Shown piece after piece: positions 27,716 through 35,778 of a stretch of DNA of 64,000 bases (position 1 is the stretch's first letter; every line of letters starts with the position of its first letter). Source of the DNA: Sphingomonas psychrotolerans (GTDB lineage Bacteria > Pseudomonadota > Alphaproteobacteria > Sphingomonadales > Sphingomonadaceae); NCBI RefSeq assembly GCF_002796605.1, contig NZ_CP024923.1, positions 1,302,001 to 1,366,000 of the forward strand, given 5' to 3'. The notes under the pieces are model-generated. The model did no database searches. It worked only from the letters and a program-made list of their open reading frames with translations, and was not told the DNA's origin. The position numbers and the translations under genes are program-made.

Positions 27716-28342
27716 ATGCAGTTCGATCCGGGTAGCAACGCCGACCTTTTGAAACTCATCGCCGGGCATCCGCTCGCCTGGCTGGTGTCGCGCGGCGCGG
27801 GCAGGTTCGAGGCGACGCCGCTGCCGATGCTCGCCGAGACCGACGCGGACGGCGCATTGGTGTCGCTGCTCGGCCATTGCTCGCGCTTCAATGCGCAGGT
27901 CGATGACCTGCGGGCCGACCCGTCGGCGCTGCTGCTGTTCACGGGGCCACAGGCCTATATGTCACCCGAGCCGGTGCGCCAGCCGCGCTGGGTGCCGACA
28001 TGGAACTTCGCAGTGGCGGCGATCGCCGTCGAAGTCGAATTCGTCGAGGAGGAGACGCTCGCCGCGATCGACTCGCTCACCAATGCGATGGAGACGGGCC
28101 GCGCCCGGCCCTGGACCCTGGCCGATGCCGGCGAGCGCGTCGCGGCGCTGCTGCCGCGGATCATCGCGTTTCGCGCGCATGTCCGCGGCATCGACGCCCG
28201 CTTCAAGCTGGGGCAGGAGGAAAGCGCTGCGACCGTGTCCGATCTGCTCGCCGCCTTGCCCGAGGGCGGGCTGGCCGAATGGATGCGCCGCATGAATGCG
28301 GATCGGCTCGCCGATCTCGCCAGCCCGGAGACCGCGAAGTGA
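27716..28342 (+). CDS. PaiB-like FMN-binding negative transcriptional regulator
   Basis: The product is 208 residues, the usual PaiB length. The split-barrel FMN-binding fold is shown by the N-terminal segment ending in HPLAWLVSR, the SPEPVRQPRWVPTWNFA block (the PTWN signature) and a C-terminal helical segment (GIDARFKLGQEE). Known members were described as negative regulators of sporulation or protease genes, but direct DNA binding is not established. It overlaps the next gene by 4 bp (GTGA) and follows the MocR gene by 72 bp. Confidence 0.88.
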   Translation: MQFDPGSNADLLKLIAGHPLAWLVSRGAGRFEATPLPMLAETDADGALVSLLGHCSRFNAQVDDLRADPSALLLFTGPQAYMSPEPVRQPRWVPTWNFAVAAIAVEVEFVEEETLAAIDSLTNAMETGRARPWTLADAGERVAALLPRIIAFRAHVRGIDARFKLGQEESAATVSDLLAALPEGGLAEWMRRMNADRLADLASPETAK

Positions 28343-30006
28343 ACGCCACGATCAGTCGTCGCCTCTTGCTGGGTGCCGTTCCCGCATCGCTGCTGGCGCG
28401 CGCCGCCTGGGCGGCCGAGGGCGATCTCGACATCGCCTATCTGAACGCGCGCGTCTGGACCGGCGCGCGCACGCCCCGCGCCGATGCGATCGGGATCAAG
28501 GGCAATCGCATCGCCGCCCTCGGCGCCGGCGCGGTCCGCGCGGCGAGCGGGCGCGGCACCCAGGTGATCGACTTGAAGGGCGCCTTCGTGATGCCCGGCT
28601 TCATCGACAACCACACCCACTTCCTGCGCGGTTCGGCGATGCTCTCGCAGCCGAGCCTGCGCGACGCCGCCACCCCGCAGGAATTCGCGCGTCGCATCGG
28701 CGAGGCGGCGGCGAAGCTGCCCAAAGGCAAATGGCTCGAGGGCGGGCATTGGGACGAGCAGCTCTGGGGCGGCGAGCTGCCACACCGCGCGTGGATCGAT
28801 GCGCTCACCCCCGAGACGCCGGTCGCGGTCGCCCGGCTCGATCTCCACATGTATCTGTGCAACGCTTTGGCGCTCAAGCTCGCCGGGATCACCCGCGACA
28901 CCCCCGATCCCGCCGGCGGGGTGATCGTGCGCGATGCCAATGGCGAGCCGACCGGGATCGTCAAGGACGCCGCCAAGGACCTGATCGACCGGGTGATCAC
29001 ACCGCTCACCGACAGCGAGATCGACGCGACGCTGACGCAGGGTGCGGCTTATGCGCTGTCGAAGGGCGTCACCCAGGCGCATGTCACCGAACTCGACTGG
29101 ACGACGCAGCACGCCTTGCGGCGCATCCGTGCACGCTCGGCCTTGCCGATGCGCTTCTATTCGTTCGTGCCGCTCAAGGATTGGGAGAAGATGGCCGCCA
29201 TCGTCGCAACCGAAGGGCGCGGCGACGACTGGGTTCGCTGGGGCGGGATGAAGGGGCTGGTCGACGGCTCGCTCGGCTCGCGCACCGCATTGTTCCGCCA
29301 GCCCTATACCGACGCGCCCGACAGCCATGGCATCGCGCTCGATCCGCTCGACAAGATCGAGCAATGGATAGCCGGCGCCGACAAGGCCGGCCTCCATGTC
29401 ACCACGCATGCGATCGGCGACGCGGCGAACGGACAATTGCTCGACATCTATGCGCGCGTCGCGAAGGCCAACGGCAGGCGCGACCGTCGCTTCCGGATCG
29501 AGCATGCCCAGCATCTCGACGTGAAGGACATGAAGCGCTTCGCCGCGCAGGGCGTGATCGCGTCGGTCCAGCCCTATCACGCGATCGACGACGGCCGCTG
29601 GGCAGTGAAGCGCATCGGCGAACAGCGCCTCCACGGCACCTATGCCTTCCATTCGCTGATCGCGAGCGGCGCACACGTGACTTTCGGATCGGATTGGCCG
29701 GTGGCGCCGGTCGATCCGCTCACCGGCATCGCCGCGGCGGTGCTGCGCCAGACGATCGACGGCGCCAATCCGGGCGGCTGGCTGCCCGGGGAGCGCGTCA
29801 GCCTCGCCCGGGCGCTCCATGCCTATACCGCCGAGAATGCCTATGCCGGCTTTCAGGAAGACCGGCTGGGCACCCTTGAGGTCGGCAAGATCGCCGATCT
29901 CGCCGTCCTAGACCGCGACCTTGCGCGCGACGACCCCGCGGGGATCGCGAACACCAGGGTCTTGCGGACGATCGTCGACGGCACGCAGCGCTTCGGCGAG
30001 GCGTGA
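28339..30006 (+). CDS. Exported amidohydrolase (YtcJ/NfdA-like, amidohydrolase family 3)
   Basis: The product is 555 residues starting at GTG 28339, which overlaps the PaiB stop codon. A twin-arginine-like signal (SRRLLLGAVPASLLARAAWA) precedes the amidohydrolase fold. Metal-binding HxH is at GFIDNHTHF (His92, His94). Further family motifs are HVTTHAIGDAANG, RIEHAQHLD and FGSDWPVAPVDP. Known relatives (NfdA, YtcJ) hydrolyse N-substituted formamides or unknown amides. It is followed 80 bp later by a TonB receptor, which probably imports the substrate or product. Confidence 0.9.
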   Translation: MNATISRRLLLGAVPASLLARAAWAAEGDLDIAYLNARVWTGARTPRADAIGIKGNRIAALGAGAVRAASGRGTQVIDLKGAFVMPGFIDNHTHFLRGSAMLSQPSLRDAATPQEFARRIGEAAAKLPKGKWLEGGHWDEQLWGGELPHRAWIDALTPETPVAVARLDLHMYLCNALALKLAGITRDTPDPAGGVIVRDANGEPTGIVKDAAKDLIDRVITPLTDSEIDATLTQGAAYALSKGVTQAHVTELDWTTQHALRRIRARSALPMRFYSFVPLKDWEKMAAIVATEGRGDDWVRWGGMKGLVDGSLGSRTALFRQPYTDAPDSHGIALDPLDKIEQWIAGADKAGLHVTTHAIGDAANGQLLDIYARVAKANGRRDRRFRIEHAQHLDVKDMKRFAAQGVIASVQPYHAIDDGRWAVKRIGEQRLHGTYAFHSLIASGAHVTFGSDWPVAPVDPLTGIAAAVLRQTIDGANPGGWLPGERVSLARALHAYTAENAYAGFQEDRLGTLEVGKIADLAVLDRDLARDDPAGIANTRVLRTIVDGTQRFGEA

Positions 30007-30086
30007 GCAATAGGCCGCTGGGGAGGCCTGAGGATTTCGGGGAGGTACGCGAAGACGCGGCACCCCAACGAGCGAAGGGGAAGTTA

Positions 30087-32306
30087 ATGATCCGGAATCA
30101 CTGGTTGCAGCTGGCGCGGGTTTCGTCGCTGGCACTCGCAATCTCAGGCGCGGCGGGCATCGCCCAGGCGCAGGAAGTCGTCGGCGAAGCCCGCGACGAG
30201 ATCGTCGTGACCGCCACCAAGCGCGAAGAGGCGATCAGCCGGGCGCCGCTGGCGATCAGCGCGGTGACCGGCGAAGCGCTGGCCGACGCCAATGCCAACA
30301 GCCTTGCCGACTATATCGTCCGGCTGCCGGGCGTGGTGTTCAACGACTATCAGCCCGGGGTTTCGGAAGTGGTGATCCGCGGTATCGCGGCGACCACCTA
30401 TCACGAGCAGGGCCAGACGACCGTCGGCTATTATCTCAACGAGATTCCGCTGGTCGAGCCAGGCTTCCCGATCGGTATCCCCGATATCGACACCTTCGAT
30501 CTCGAGCGCGTCGAAGTGCTGCGCGGTCCGCAAGGCACCTTGTTCGGCTCGTCGTCGCTCGGCGGGCTGGTCAACTATGTCGTCAAGACGGCGGATGCGT
30601 CGAAGTTGGACGCCGCCGCCTCGGGCCTCGTCGGTGTAACCAAGAATTCGCACGGCGAACTCAATTATGCCGCCAAGGCGATGATCAACGTGCCGATCAT
30701 CGCGGACACGCTGGCGGTGCGGGTGATGGCGCTCCAGCGCGTCGATGCCGGCTATCTCGACAATACGGGGATCGGCGTCGAGGGATCGAACGACTTTCGC
30801 ACCCGCGGGCTGCGCGGTTCGGCGGTGTTCACGCCGGGTCCGGACACCACGCTGACCTGGCTGTCGACCTATCAGGACACCCGGTTCGACGATCAATCCT
30901 ATCTCGACACCGACACGCCCTATATCCGCATCACCCAGCGCGCCGAGACCCAGAAGACCGATTTCTGGCTGAATTCGCTGCGGCTGGATCAGGGGCTCGG
31001 CTTCGCCAAGCTGACGGTGCTCGGCGCAGTCACCAGGAAGAACAACGAGACCGTCTTCTCTTATCCCTATCCGTACGTGACCGGCGACACGACCGGCGAC
31101 GAGGCGGCCTATTCGTTCGGCACCGCCGATGCCACGATCAAGACGATCGAGGCCCGGCTCACCTCGCCCGGCACCGGCATGATCAACTGGCTGATCGGCA
31201 CCAGCTATATGCGCGCCGACAAATCCAGCTATGACCAGATCTTCCAGAAGGGCGCCGAAGCGTTCATCAACGCCAATCCGGCGGGCTTCGGCGGGGTTTC
31301 GGGCAGCGTTCTCGCCCCCGGCGACCGTATCTACGGCTATATCTCGGACGGCGTGAACGAGGATCTCGGCGTGTTCGGCGAGCTCTCGATCAAGCCGATC
31401 CCGGCGCTCGAGCTGATCTTGGGCGGACGCTATTACTGGAATCGCTATCAGGCCACCGTCGCCAACCAGCCCGGCGCGGTGAGCGGCAGCGCCACCGGCA
31501 GCACCGCCACGGTCGAGGAGAAGGAGGACGGCTTCACTCCGAAGGTGACGCTGGCGCTGCGGCCTAACGAGACGTTCATGGCCTATCTGACCTATTCGCA
31601 AGGCTACCGTGTCGGCGGGATCAATCCCAATGCCGGCTTCCTGCCGACGATCCCCGGCAGCTATGGCAGCGACACCACCGACAATTACGAAGCGGGGGTC
31701 AAATTCTCGCTGTTCGACCGCAAGCTCTATATCGAGGCGACGGCGTTCACCATCGACTGGTCGGGCATCCAGGCGCGGCTGTTCGGGCCCGGCCCGAATT
31801 ACTATTCCTATGTGTCCAACGCCGGCGGTGCCAATGTCGGCGGCGTCGAGCTTGCGGCGACGGTGCAGCTCACCCCCTTCGCCAGCTTCTCCACCAACAT
31901 CACCTATCAGGACGCGCAGCTGACCGACTTCCTGCCGGATACCTTTGCGCCGGGCGGGGGCTATGCATCGGGCACCACGCTGCCGGGATCCTCGGACTGG
32001 TCGATCGCCAACAACCTCCGGTTCGAACTGGCGGATTCGCCCCTCGCGCCCAGCTTCGAGGTCGCGCACCGCTATCTCTCCGAAGCGCCGGTGGCGTTCG
32101 GCAATCCGAACACGCGCGGCAATTTCAACATCGTCGACCTGCGCGTGGCGATCACCGCGTTCGACAAGGTGAAGCTGCTGGCATTCGCTAACAACGTGCT
32201 CGACGAATACGGCATCCTCAACGCCCCCTTCACCGATGCCGTGGCGCCGGCGGGATCGATCGTGCGGCCGCGCACGATCGGCCTTCGCCTCGATTGGTCG
32301 CTTTGA
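30087..32306 (+). CDS. TonB-dependent receptor
   Basis: The product is 739 residues from ATG 30087, which has a strong GAAGGGGAAG site; an in-frame ATG at 30003 would precede the signal peptide. A signal peptide (ending AQAQ) is followed by a TonB box (DEIVVTATKRE), plug (about 45-165; LADYIVRLPGVVFNDY, DLERVEVLRGPQGTLFGSSS) and barrel (ending GLRLDWSL). This plug type is common in sphingomonad receptors of unknown small-molecule substrates. The gene lies between two amidohydrolase genes on the same strand. Confidence 0.9.
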   Translation: MIRNHWLQLARVSSLALAISGAAGIAQAQEVVGEARDEIVVTATKREEAISRAPLAISAVTGEALADANANSLADYIVRLPGVVFNDYQPGVSEVVIRGIAATTYHEQGQTTVGYYLNEIPLVEPGFPIGIPDIDTFDLERVEVLRGPQGTLFGSSSLGGLVNYVVKTADASKLDAAASGLVGVTKNSHGELNYAAKAMINVPIIADTLAVRVMALQRVDAGYLDNTGIGVEGSNDFRTRGLRGSAVFTPGPDTTLTWLSTYQDTRFDDQSYLDTDTPYIRITQRAETQKTDFWLNSLRLDQGLGFAKLTVLGAVTRKNNETVFSYPYPYVTGDTTGDEAAYSFGTADATIKTIEARLTSPGTGMINWLIGTSYMRADKSSYDQIFQKGAEAFINANPAGFGGVSGSVLAPGDRIYGYISDGVNEDLGVFGELSIKPIPALELILGGRYYWNRYQATVANQPGAVSGSATGSTATVEEKEDGFTPKVTLALRPNETFMAYLTYSQGYRVGGINPNAGFLPTIPGSYGSDTTDNYEAGVKFSLFDRKLYIEATAFTIDWSGIQARLFGPGPNYYSYVSNAGGANVGGVELAATVQLTPFASFSTNITYQDAQLTDFLPDTFAPGGGYASGTTLPGSSDWSIANNLRFELADSPLAPSFEVAHRYLSEAPVAFGNPNTRGNFNIVDLRVAITAFDKVKLLAFANNVLDEYGILNAPFTDAVAPAGSIVRPRTIGLRLDWSL

Positions 32307-32313
32307 CCGAAAT

Positions 32314-32348
32314 GCCGCCTCCGCGAGCGATAAGCTTGCGGAGGCGGC
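32314..32348 (+). terminator. Hairpin between receptor and amidohydrolase genes
   Basis: GCCGCCTCCGC and GCGGAGGCGGC form a perfect 11-bp stem with a 13-base loop, 8 bp after the receptor stop. Only a short T-rich stretch (TGTTTGG) follows, so it may be a weak terminator or an attenuator that lowers expression of the downstream gene. Confidence 0.5.
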
Positions 32349-32371
32349 GCTGTTTGGCGAAGCAATCGCAT

Positions 32372-35300
32372 ATGATCCGGGTCCTCGCTCTCCTCGCGGC
32401 ATTGCCGATTGCCTCGACGGCGCTTGCCCAGACCCCGGGGCTGCCGCTGGCCCCGGCGCGTGTGCTCGAATTCACTGCGCGCGAGGCGACGTGGATGCAG
32501 CTCGATCTCTCGCCGGACGGCAAGACGATCGCGCTCGACCTGCTCGGCGACATCTACGCGCTCGACGCCGCGGGCGGGACCGCCCGGCCCTTGCTCACCG
32601 GCATGGCATTTGAGCGCAACCCGGTCTTCTCGCCCGACGGCAAGCGCATCGCGTTCGTCTCCGATCGCTCGGGCGTGACCAATCTCTGGGTCGCCAATGC
32701 CGATGGCAGCGGGCTGCGCCAGCTGTCGCAAGACACCGCGCTGACGCTCTACGCCGCCCCCGCCTGGTCGCCCGACGGCCGGAGCGTCTATGTCTCGCGC
32801 GCGGTCCATTCAGTGCTCGCTTTCGAATTGTGGCAATTCCCCGCCGCGGGCGGCGCCGGCACCGTGGTGGTCAAGGCGCAGCCGAACGGCGACGACGATT
32901 GGGACAAGCGCGTAAACGCGATGGGCGCGGTGATCTCCCCCGACGGCCGCTATGCTTATTACGCCACCAAGCACGGCCACACATGGACCGAGGGCGATCC
33001 GCCCAACTGGACGATCGCGCGGCGCGATCTGGCTGCGGGAACCGACGAACCCTTCCTCACTCCGCTGGGCGGCGCGATCGCGCCGCAGATATCGCATGAC
33101 GGCAATGCGATTGCCTATGCCACCCGTGAAGCAGGGCAGACCGCGCTGCGGCTGCGCAACCTCGAGACCGGCGAGGATCGCCGGCTCGCTTACCCGCTCG
33201 ACCGCGACGGGCAGGAGGGCGGCTATTATGACGGGCTGCTGCCGCGCTTCGTGTTCGCGCCCGATGATCGTTCGATCGTCCTGAGCGTCGATGGCGGGAT
33301 CCGCCGGCTCGATCTCGCCAGCGGCCGGGTGACCCCGATCGCGTTCGAGGCGCCGGTGCGGCTCGATCTCGCGGCGTCGACGCGGGTGCGTCAGCGCGAG
33401 GAGACCGGCCCGGTCCGGCCGCGCATCGCCCAGGCGCCGAAGCTGTCGCCCGACGGGCGGGAGGTGGCCTTCACTGCTTTGGGCGCGCTATATGTCCAGC
33501 GCGACGGCGCGGCGCCCCGCAAGCTCGTCGCCGAGGACGCGTTCCAGCCGAGCTGGTCGCCCGACGGGCGCACATTGGCCTATGTCACCTGGAATCCGGC
33601 GGGGGGCAGCCTGTGGACGATCCCCGCGGCCGGCGGAACGCCGCGCCGGCTGGCCTCGGGCGCATTCTTCACCGAACCCTTGTTCACCCCCGACGGCAAC
33701 GGCGTGGTGGCGATCCGGGCCAATCACTATGACCGGCTGCGCGCCCTCAACGAACTCGAACCCGATCGCCCCTCGGACATCGTCCGCTTTCCCGCCGCGG
33801 GCGGCGCGGCCAGCCTGATCGCGCATGTGGCCGGCGCCCGCTCGCCGGCCTTCACCCGCGACGGCCGGCTGTGGTTCTACGGTGCCGGCGCGCTGCGTTC
33901 GCTAGATCCCGTGTCGGGCGTGGTGCGCAGCGAAGTGGCCGTCGTCGCACGGGCGATGGGGCAATATGTCGGCGTGCCACTGCCGGTGCAGGACGCGCAG
34001 GTCAGTCCCGACGGCACCCGCATCCTCGCGCGGGCGGCATCGCAGCTCTATCTGGTCGACATGCCCGCGCGCACCGGCGGCAAGCCCGCGACGGTCGATA
34101 TCAGCATTCCCGGCGCGGCGCGGGCGCGGCTCACCCGCGACGGCGCCGATTTCTCCGGCTGGGCGCAGGACGGCGCGCGCATCACCTGGTCGGTCGGCTC
34201 GACGTTCCGCGCGGTCGCCGCGGCGGCGGCCGAGACCGGTGGCACCGGCGCGGCCGAAGCCGCCGCGCAAAGTCGCGCGCTGGCGGTCGAGGTGCCGCGC
34301 GACGTGCCGAAGGGCACGCTCGTCCTGCGCGGCGCCACGGTGCTGCCGATGGAAGGCGTCGTCCAGATCGAAAACGCCGATGTGGTGATCGAGGGCAATC
34401 GCATCGCCGCGGTTGGCCCCACCGGTACCGTCGCGGTGCCGGCCGGCGCCACCATCCGCGATATGCGCGGCCGCTTCATCATACCCGGCTTCATCGACGC
34501 CCACGCCCATTTCTTCGGCATCCGCCGCGGCGTGCACGAGCGCGGTTATTGGGAGTTCGCAGCCGATCTGGCTTTCGGCGTCACGTCGGCGCTCGAGCTG
34601 CAGCCGTTCACCACCGACATCTTCGCCTATCAGGACATGATCGATGCCGGGATGATGCCGGGCCCCCGGGTCTGGTCGACCGGGCCGGGCGTGTTCGTGA
34701 ACAGCGAAATCCATTCGCGCGCCGACGCGGTCGACGTGCTGCGCCGCTACCGCGACCATTACCGCACGCGCAACATCAAGGCCTATATGGTCGGCGACCG
34801 CGCCGCGCGGCAATTCACCATCCAGGCGGCGCAGGAACTCGGCATGATGCCGACGACCGAAGGCGCGAGTGATCTGGTGCTCGGCCTCACCCACGCGATC
34901 GACGGCTTTGCGGGCAACGAGCACAGCCTGCCGGTGACTCCGCTGCGCGAGGACGTGATCCGGCTGCTGGCGGCGAGCCGGATCGGCTACACGCCCACCA
35001 TCTCGGTGCTCTATGGCGGCGGGCCGGGGCTGTTCGACTTCATCATCCGCCAGCATCCCGAGCAGGATGCCAAGCTGCGCACCTTCATGCCGGGCCCGGT
35101 GCTCGCCGAGAAGCTGCGCAACCGGCACTGGATGGCGGACGAATCGCAATCCTGGTCCCGCTTCGCCGGCGACGCCGTGCGGGTCCAGCAGGCGGGCGGG
35201 CTGGTGGGGATCGGCAGCCATGGCGAAATCCAGGGGCTCGGCCTGCATTGGGAAATGGAAGCCTTGGCACACGGTGGCGCCACGCCGCTGGAGGTGTTGC

Positions 35301-35569
35301 AGGCGGCGACGATCGACGGCGCGACGATCATCGGCCACGCCGACGACGTGGGCAGCATCGTGCCGGGCAAGTTCGCCGATCTGGTTATCCTCACGGCCGA
35401 TCCGCTTGCGGATATCCGCAATACGATGGCGATCGCTGCGGTGATCAAGAACGGCCGAAGCTACGATCCCCTGTCGCTCGCGAGCGATTGGCCCGAACCA
35501 CGAACCCCGCCCGCGCGCTGGTTCGACGAAATTCTGAACCACACGCCGGGATTGTCCGGGGCGAATTAG
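32372..35569 (+). CDS. Secreted beta-propeller (TolB/PD40) amidohydrolase
   Basis: The product is 1,065 residues from ATG 32372, the start that directly precedes a signal peptide (STALAQ). Repeated PD40 strands (LDLSPDGKTIALDLLGDIY, PVFSPDGKRIAFVSDRSG, PAWSPDGRSVYVSRAV and more) make a beta-propeller over about residues 35-610. An amidohydrolase domain covers about 650-1045, with HxH at FIDAHAHFF (His711, His713), NIKAYMVGDR (candidate carboxylated Lys), LTHAIDGFAGNEH and GSHGEIQGLG. Known relatives are annotated as propeller amidohydrolases of uncertain substrate, often prolidase-like. It is the last gene of the MocR-PaiB-amidohydrolase-receptor row. Confidence 0.9.
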   Translation: MIRVLALLAALPIASTALAQTPGLPLAPARVLEFTAREATWMQLDLSPDGKTIALDLLGDIYALDAAGGTARPLLTGMAFERNPVFSPDGKRIAFVSDRSGVTNLWVANADGSGLRQLSQDTALTLYAAPAWSPDGRSVYVSRAVHSVLAFELWQFPAAGGAGTVVVKAQPNGDDDWDKRVNAMGAVISPDGRYAYYATKHGHTWTEGDPPNWTIARRDLAAGTDEPFLTPLGGAIAPQISHDGNAIAYATREAGQTALRLRNLETGEDRRLAYPLDRDGQEGGYYDGLLPRFVFAPDDRSIVLSVDGGIRRLDLASGRVTPIAFEAPVRLDLAASTRVRQREETGPVRPRIAQAPKLSPDGREVAFTALGALYVQRDGAAPRKLVAEDAFQPSWSPDGRTLAYVTWNPAGGSLWTIPAAGGTPRRLASGAFFTEPLFTPDGNGVVAIRANHYDRLRALNELEPDRPSDIVRFPAAGGAASLIAHVAGARSPAFTRDGRLWFYGAGALRSLDPVSGVVRSEVAVVARAMGQYVGVPLPVQDAQVSPDGTRILARAASQLYLVDMPARTGGKPATVDISIPGAARARLTRDGADFSGWAQDGARITWSVGSTFRAVAAAAAETGGTGAAEAAAQSRALAVEVPRDVPKGTLVLRGATVLPMEGVVQIENADVVIEGNRIAAVGPTGTVAVPAGATIRDMRGRFIIPGFIDAHAHFFGIRRGVHERGYWEFAADLAFGVTSALELQPFTTDIFAYQDMIDAGMMPGPRVWSTGPGVFVNSEIHSRADAVDVLRRYRDHYRTRNIKAYMVGDRAARQFTIQAAQELGMMPTTEGASDLVLGLTHAIDGFAGNEHSLPVTPLREDVIRLLAASRIGYTPTISVLYGGGPGLFDFIIRQHPEQDAKLRTFMPGPVLAEKLRNRHWMADESQSWSRFAGDAVRVQQAGGLVGIGSHGEIQGLGLHWEMEALAHGGATPLEVLQAATIDGATIIGHADDVGSIVPGKFADLVILTADPLADIRNTMAIAAVIKNGRSYDPLSLASDWPEPRTPPARWFDEILNHTPGLSGAN

Positions 35570-35703
35570 CGCGCCGGGATGTGGCACTGGTGTAATGCCG
35601 GACACGTCCTCGCCATCGCGTCGCGATCGGCAACAGTCAGACCCTTCCGGATCGCTTCCGAAACCCGCCCAACATCATGAAGGTCGGCGATCGATAGCCG
35701 CCA

Positions 35704-35740
35704 TGCGCCCGTTGGATGTGCGGAACATCCAACGGGCGCA
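35704..35740. terminator. Perfect 15-bp hairpin between convergent genes
   Basis: TGCGCCCGTTGGATG and CATCCAACGGGCGCA are exact reverse complements separated by 7 bases. The hairpin lies in the 209-bp gap between a plus-strand amidohydrolase and a minus-strand receptor, so it probably serves as a bidirectional terminator. Neither side has a T tract, so rho dependence or a repeat-element origin is possible. Confidence 0.6.
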
Positions 35741-35778
35741 GGTCTGGCCGGTATGCGCGACGATCAGCGGTTCGCGGA

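Noticed and set aside
27955..29820. 621-codon minus-strand frame opposite PaiB and the amidohydrolase
   Set aside because: It is antisense to two genes with clear family motifs and shows no protein-family features of its own.
30144..32402. 752-codon minus-strand frame opposite a TonB receptor
   Set aside because: It is antisense to a receptor with signal peptide, TonB box and plug. The composition is typical of a shadow frame in high-GC DNA.
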